NCBI RefSeq assembly: GCF_014207905.1
Contig: NZ_JACHLB010000005.1
Location: 310,001-374,000 of the forward strand
Reading direction: 5' to 3'
DNA length: 64,000 nucleotides
Origin: Flavobacterium notoginsengisoli
Lineage (GTDB): Bacteria > Bacteroidota > Bacteroidia > Flavobacteriales > Flavobacteriaceae
A model generated the notes under the pieces. That model worked only from the letters and a program-made list of their open reading frames with translations. It did no database searches and had not been told where the DNA came from. Of this stretch, positions 60,485 to 64,000 are shown piece by piece (the stretch's first letter is position 1; each line of letters starts with the position of its first letter). A program made the translations under genes and the position numbers.

Positions 60485-60635
60485 TTTTAAGGTTCTGAGG
60501 TTCTAAGATGCTAAGATTCTAAGGTTTCTTATGCAGCTTTTTTATTTTTAAGGGTCTAAGGTTCTGAGGGTCTAAGAGGCTAAGATTAGTTGAGAAAAAC
60601 TCAGAACCTTAGCATCTTAGAACCTTAGCACCTTT
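60485..60635. repeat. Host repeat cluster between thrA and thrB
   Basis: Tandem AAGGTTCTGAGGTTCTAAG-type units (60491-60522 and 60551-60583) face an inverted CAGAACCTTAGCATCTTAG unit (60601-60619), so transcripts of the operon can fold a long hairpin here. Confidence 0.75.
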
Positions 60636-63083
60636 TTACACGTTTCCAATGCGTATCACGTCAGCAAAAATTCCAGACGCAGTCACCGCAGCTCCGGCTC
60701 CGGCTCCTTTGATCAATAAAGGCTGATCTACGTAACGATCTGTGTAGAAAAGCACGATATTGTCTTTTCCTTCTAAATTATAGAAAGGATGATCTTTTGG
60801 AATGAACTGCAATCCAACGCTTGCTTTTCCGTTTTCGAATTGCGCAACGTATTTCAATCTTGAATCTTTGGCTAAAGCTTCTTTGTAAATGTTCTCAAAA
60901 TGCGAAGCGTGTTTGATTAACGAAGCAAAGAAATCGTCGTTGTTTGTTGTTGCTAAACATTCTGCAGGTAAAAACGATTCGTTTGCGATGGCGTCAATGT
61001 CCATTTCATAACCGCTTTCGCGAATTAGGATTAAGATTTTACGAGCAACGTCGATTCCACTTAAGTCGATTTTTGGATCTGGTTCTGTGAAACCTTGAAC
61101 TCCAGCTTCTTTTACCACATCGTGGAAAGAATTATTTTCGTCAAAATTGTTGAAAATAAAGTTCAAACTTCCCGATAAAACCGCTTGAATTTTATGCACT
61201 TTATCTCCAGACGCAATTAAGTTTTTTACCGTATCGATAATTGGCAATCCTGCACCAACATTCGTTTCAAACAAGAAAGGAGCGTTGTATTGACGAGATA
61301 AGCTTTTTAATTTTTTATAATTGTCGTACGCAGATGAACAAGCAATTTTGTTGCAAGTTACAACCGCAATACTTTCTTTTAAGAATTTCTCGTAGGCTTC
61401 AGAAACTGTTGCATTTGCAGTGATGTCTACAAAAATGCTGTTACGTAAATTTAGTTCTTTAGCTTTTTTAATGAATTCTTCGATGCTTGCTGGTTCACCT
61501 TCGCTTAAAGCGGCATCCCAATTTTTTAAAGAAATTCCGTCTTCATCAAAAATCATTTTTCTTGAATTAGATAAAGCGATAACACGAACATTAATTTTTA
61601 AAACATCTTTTAAGAATTTCTTTTGGCTGTGAATCTGTTCGATGAATTTTTCTCCAACATTTCCAACTCCCATTACAAATAAGTTCAGCTGTTTTGTATT
61701 TTCTTCGAAGAAATTCTCGTGCAAAGTATTCAGCGCTTTTTTAACATCTCTTTCGTTAATTACAGTCGAAATATTTCTTTCAGAAGCACCTTGAGCAATC
61801 GCACGAATATTTACATTGTTTTTTCCTAAAGTGCTGAACATTCTTCCGCTCAAACCTTGGTGGTTTTTCATGTTTTCACCAACTAAAGCAATAATGCAAA
61901 GGTCTTTTTCTACATAACAAGGATCGATTTTGTTTTGCGAAATTTCGATTTCAAACGCTCTATTTATGGCAGCTTCAGCATTTTCAGCATCTGAATTTAA
62001 AATTCCGATACAAATTGAGTGCTCAGAAGATGCCTGCGTAATAAAAATAACGTTGATTTTTTCCTGAGACAATACTTCAAATAATCTTCTAGAAGAACCC
62101 GCAACACCAATCATTCCTGGACCTTCAAGAGTTAAAAGCGAAATATTATCAATATGACTGATTCCTTTTACAACGGTATCTTTTGAAAGAACAGTGTCAG
62201 AAATTAAAGTTCCAACAGCTTCTGGCTCAAAAGTATTTTTGATTAAAATTGGAATGTTTTTTCTTAAAACCGGCTGAATAGTTGGCGGATACAAAACTTT
62301 GGCACCAAAATGCGATAATTCCATTGCTTCTTGGTACGAAATGTTTGCAATTGGCTGTGCTTGTTTTACAATTTTAGGATTTGCAGTAAACATTCCGTTT
62401 ACGTCAGTCCAGATTTCTAATTGTTCTGCATCGATTGCTCCAGCGATAATTGCTGCAGTATAATCAGAACCTCCGCGTCCTAAAGTTGAAGTAATTCCGT
62501 CTAAAGTCTGCGCAATAAATCCAGGAAGAACATTGATTCTTGATTTATTCTCAGCAAAATATTCTTTAATTAATTGATTTGAAACTTCGAAATTAACAGC
62601 AGCTTTTCCGAAATCAGCATTTGTTTTAATTAATTCTCGGCTGTCTTTATAAACAGCATCACTATTAATTTGCTGATATGCTTTTGCGATAATAAATGAA
62701 GAAAGTAATTCACCAAAACTTAAAATAGTGTCTGCAGTTCTTGGAGATAATTCTCCTAAAAGGAAACAACCATCTAATAAAGTTTCTAGGTGATTGATAA
62801 TTCTTTTTACGTGACTTAGTAAACTGCTTTGCTCACTAACGGGAATTAGTTCTTTTAAAGTGTCAAGGTGTTTTTTCTCGATTTCTGCAACAACATCTCT
62901 AAAGCTTTCGTCGTTTGCTGCGGCTTTTGCTGCTGCTGACTGTAATAAGTCTGTTACTTTGCTTAATGCAGAAACTACTACAACTAATTGATCCTTTTCT
63001 GCTTTTTGTTTGACAATTTCAAGAACGAGTTTTATATTTTGGGCATTGGCTACCGAAGTTCCGCCAAATTTTAATACTTTCAT
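60636..63083 (-). CDS. thrA: Bifunctional aspartate kinase / homoserine dehydrogenase I
   Basis: The 815-residue protein fuses an N-terminal aspartokinase (MKVLKFGGTSVANAQNI, GRGGSDYTAAIIAGAI), two ACT-type regulatory regions (LLTLEGPGMIGVAGSSRRLFEVL and IIALVGENMKNHQGLSGRMFS) and a C-terminal homoserine dehydrogenase (LFVMGVGNVGEKFIEQI, ANKI-like TCNKIA, GSLNFIF, EAGVQGFTEPDPKIDLSG). It catalyses the first and third steps from aspartate to threonine. It is preceded by a threonine/isoleucine-rich leader peptide. Confidence 0.97.
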   Translation of the reverse strand: MKVLKFGGTSVANAQNIKLVLEIVKQKAEKDQLVVVVSALSKVTDLLQSAAAKAAANDESFRDVVAEIEKKHLDTLKELIPVSEQSSLLSHVKRIINHLETLLDGCFLLGELSPRTADTILSFGELLSSFIIAKAYQQINSDAVYKDSRELIKTNADFGKAAVNFEVSNQLIKEYFAENKSRINVLPGFIAQTLDGITSTLGRGGSDYTAAIIAGAIDAEQLEIWTDVNGMFTANPKIVKQAQPIANISYQEAMELSHFGAKVLYPPTIQPVLRKNIPILIKNTFEPEAVGTLISDTVLSKDTVVKGISHIDNISLLTLEGPGMIGVAGSSRRLFEVLSQEKINVIFITQASSEHSICIGILNSDAENAEAAINRAFEIEISQNKIDPCYVEKDLCIIALVGENMKNHQGLSGRMFSTLGKNNVNIRAIAQGASERNISTVINERDVKKALNTLHENFFEENTKQLNLFVMGVGNVGEKFIEQIHSQKKFLKDVLKINVRVIALSNSRKMIFDEDGISLKNWDAALSEGEPASIEEFIKKAKELNLRNSIFVDITANATVSEAYEKFLKESIAVVTCNKIACSSAYDNYKKLKSLSRQYNAPFLFETNVGAGLPIIDTVKNLIASGDKVHKIQAVLSGSLNFIFNNFDENNSFHDVVKEAGVQGFTEPDPKIDLSGIDVARKILILIRESGYEMDIDAIANESFLPAECLATTNNDDFFASLIKHASHFENIYKEALAKDSRLKYVAQFENGKASVGLQFIPKDHPFYNLEGKDNIVLFYTDRYVDQPLLIKGAGAGAAVTASGIFADVIRIGNV

Positions 63084-63267
63084 TTTAGTGATATTTTTTA
63101 ATAAGGTGCAAAGATTTTTAGTGACAAATGCTCAAAGGTTAACTGTGAACTGAAACTGAAAACTGCGACTATTTTTTTCTTTGTAAATGTTTTTTATGTA
63201 TCCAATAACTCTCTTCTTTTAAGAAAAAAGTATAGATAACCTGAATTATATGTAAAAATGTATACCC
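63084..63267 (-). promoter_or_regulatory. thrA leader RNA region (attenuator candidate)
   Basis: The 184 bases between the leader peptide stop and thrA contain ACCCCTTAGGGGT (63266-63278, overlapping the leader stop), which can form a small hairpin. A TTTTTTCTTAAAAGAAGAG tract (about 63210-63228) may be another pairing element. No textbook terminator with a long U-run is evident, so the mechanism cannot be decided from sequence alone. Confidence 0.4.
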
Positions 63268-63369
63268 CTAAGGGGTAGTAATTGTTGTAGTAGAAATAAT
63301 GGTAACAGCAATTGCAACTCGAGTTGGAGTTGTCATTGTAGACGTGTATTTTGTGCTGTTATTTTTCAT
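63268..63369 (-). CDS. Threonine operon leader peptide
   Basis: This 33-codon frame starts MKNNSTKYTSTMTTPTRVAI and ends with ISTTTITTP before TAG. Eleven residues are Thr and four are Ile. The run near the end parallels the Thr/Ile codon runs of the E. coli thr leader (ITTTITITTG). It lies directly upstream of thrA on the same strand. A TACTTTTG -7 element (63381-63388) lies just before it, so it would be the first thing translated. This fits ribosome-mediated attenuation sensing Thr and Ile charging. Confidence 0.75.
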   Translation of the reverse strand: MKNNSTKYTSTMTTPTRVAIAVTIISTTTITTP

Positions 63370-63721
63370 TTTTGATTTTTCAAAAGTACAGTTTTTAAGT
63401 AGTATTAAAAACTGTTATTGCCTTTTTGCGAATATTTTAATAATTCAAATCTCAAAAAATCAATATTGAGTATTTGTTAAAATTAAATAAGCTAAATTGA
63501 GGTTTTGACATATTTAAGGATCGTTTTTTTAGATTCAGAACCCATATAATGAATTGATTTTTAAAGAAAAACTTGCCATAAAAGAGGTGTAAAGGCAGAA
63601 TTTAGTTTTATGAAATAAATAAAAGCAGTCAATCTCGTAAATATGAATTTTAATTATTGTGATAAATTGTTGCTTTTTAATATTGATTTGTTGAATTTTG
63701 ATGCCTTAATTTAAAATAATC
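63370..63721. other. Divergent intergenic region between thr leader and hutH
   Basis: About 350 AT-rich bases. The thr promoter -7 element TACTTTTG (minus strand, 63381-63388) is at the left. I see no gene, no strong hairpin, and cannot place the hutH promoter. Confidence 0.55.
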
Positions 63722-64000
63722 ATGAGAGAGATTCATTATATAAGTACTGAAACCATAACTTTAGAAACATTACACGAGATTTTATCCAATAACAAAATGT
63801 TGGAATTATCTGAAGAAGCTAAAGTAAATGTACAGAAATGCCGTGATTATTTAGATAAAAAAATGGCCACACATACGGCGCCAATTTACGGAATCAATAC
63901 TGGTTTTGGGTCTTTGTATAGTGTGAAAATTTCTAATGAAAACTTATCTAAACTTCAAGAAAATCTAGTAAAATCTCATGCATGTGGAACGGGCGAAGAA
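63722..64000 (+). CDS. hutH: Histidine ammonia-lyase family protein, N-terminal part
   Basis: The frame opens with MREIHYISTETITLETLHEIL and is still open at the window end (93 residues). It contains APIYGINTGFGSLYSVKIS, with the Tyr and NTGFG segment typical of the aromatic amino-acid lyases, and LQENLVKSHACGTGEE. The MIO-forming Ala-Ser-Gly lies beyond the window. HutH deaminates histidine to urocanate; tyrosine ammonia-lyase is possible from this fragment alone. Confidence 0.88.
   Translation, partial: MREIHYISTETITLETLHEILSNNKMLELSEEAKVNVQKCRDYLDKKMATHTAPIYGINTGFGSLYSVKISNENLSKLQENLVKSHACGTGEE

Noticed and set aside
1..64000. tRNA or rRNA genes
   Set aside because: No cloverleaf with TTCRA loop and no ribosomal RNA core sequence was recognised on either strand; short ones could be missed without a covariance search.

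Overview
The window looks like a chromosome segment of a Flavobacterium-type bacterium (Bacteroidota). The evidence is low GC, strong TAnnTTTG promoter -7 elements, many flavobacterial intergenic palindromes, a fused ccoNO oxidase gene, Por-type (T9SS) C-terminal tails and Bacteroidetes-type mobilisation genes. About 44 kb is ordinary housekeeping sequence and about 19.5 kb (roughly 24.96-44.6 kb) is a mobile island.

Left housekeeping block (1-24.8 kb): a microaerobic respiration cluster (end of the copper ATPase ccoI, then ccoS, ccoNO, ccoQ, ccoP, ccoG, ccoH and a TauE/DsbD-like membrane protein) converging on hemN; small unknown genes; DoxX; an acyl-CoA carboxylase carboxyltransferase; a TetR regulator whose operator recurs upstream of its target operon; msrB; prfB with a complete programmed +1 frameshift; threonine aldolase; a lipoprotein; a YbaB protein; an S9 oligopeptidase; a cysteine-synthase-like enzyme; two tandem LamG/T9SS proteins; a small lipoprotein and a 25-residue look-alike peptide; and a YebC regulator.

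Mobile island: a tyrosine integrase, a lipoprotein, two helix-turn-helix proteins, DUF3781, an AbiEii/DUF6922 pair, DUF3408, MobC-like and relaxase genes with an oriT-like hairpin. Four copies of one leader motif lie upstream of its minus-strand genes. Next to the mobilisation module is a second tyrosine recombinase with a possible HARP-like N-terminus. Divergent from it is a chain of segments that behaves like an integron cassette array: each segment begins with a GTT-type core and ends, at a hairpin-forming site, with the complement of its own core, and the core sequence changes from segment to segment. The segments carry (1) a gene-less repeat tract, (2) DUF305 plus a beta-propeller, (3) an IS91-like transposase/recombinase unit, (4) a broken AraC gene, an HbpS-like protein and an aquaporin, and (5) a second, diverged IS91-like unit. 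In both IS91-like units the recombinase appears to need a -1 frameshift on an A8 run just after its only ATG. I regard this array as the most interesting content of the window.

Right housekeeping block (44.7-64 kb): a C-terminal processing protease, gcvT, NAD(P)H-hydrate dehydratase, an overlapping HipA-like/DUF3037 pair, a GNAT enzyme, an S10-type peptidase, a methyltransferase-like protein, a cluster of unrecognised small genes with an AAA+/TOPRIM (OLD-like) ATPase, and the threonine operon thrA-thrB-thrC. The operon is preceded by a 33-residue Thr/Ile-rich leader peptide. The window ends in the start of hutH. No rRNA, tRNA or CRISPR array was seen. All calls come from reading the sequence and remembered family features; no database search was run.
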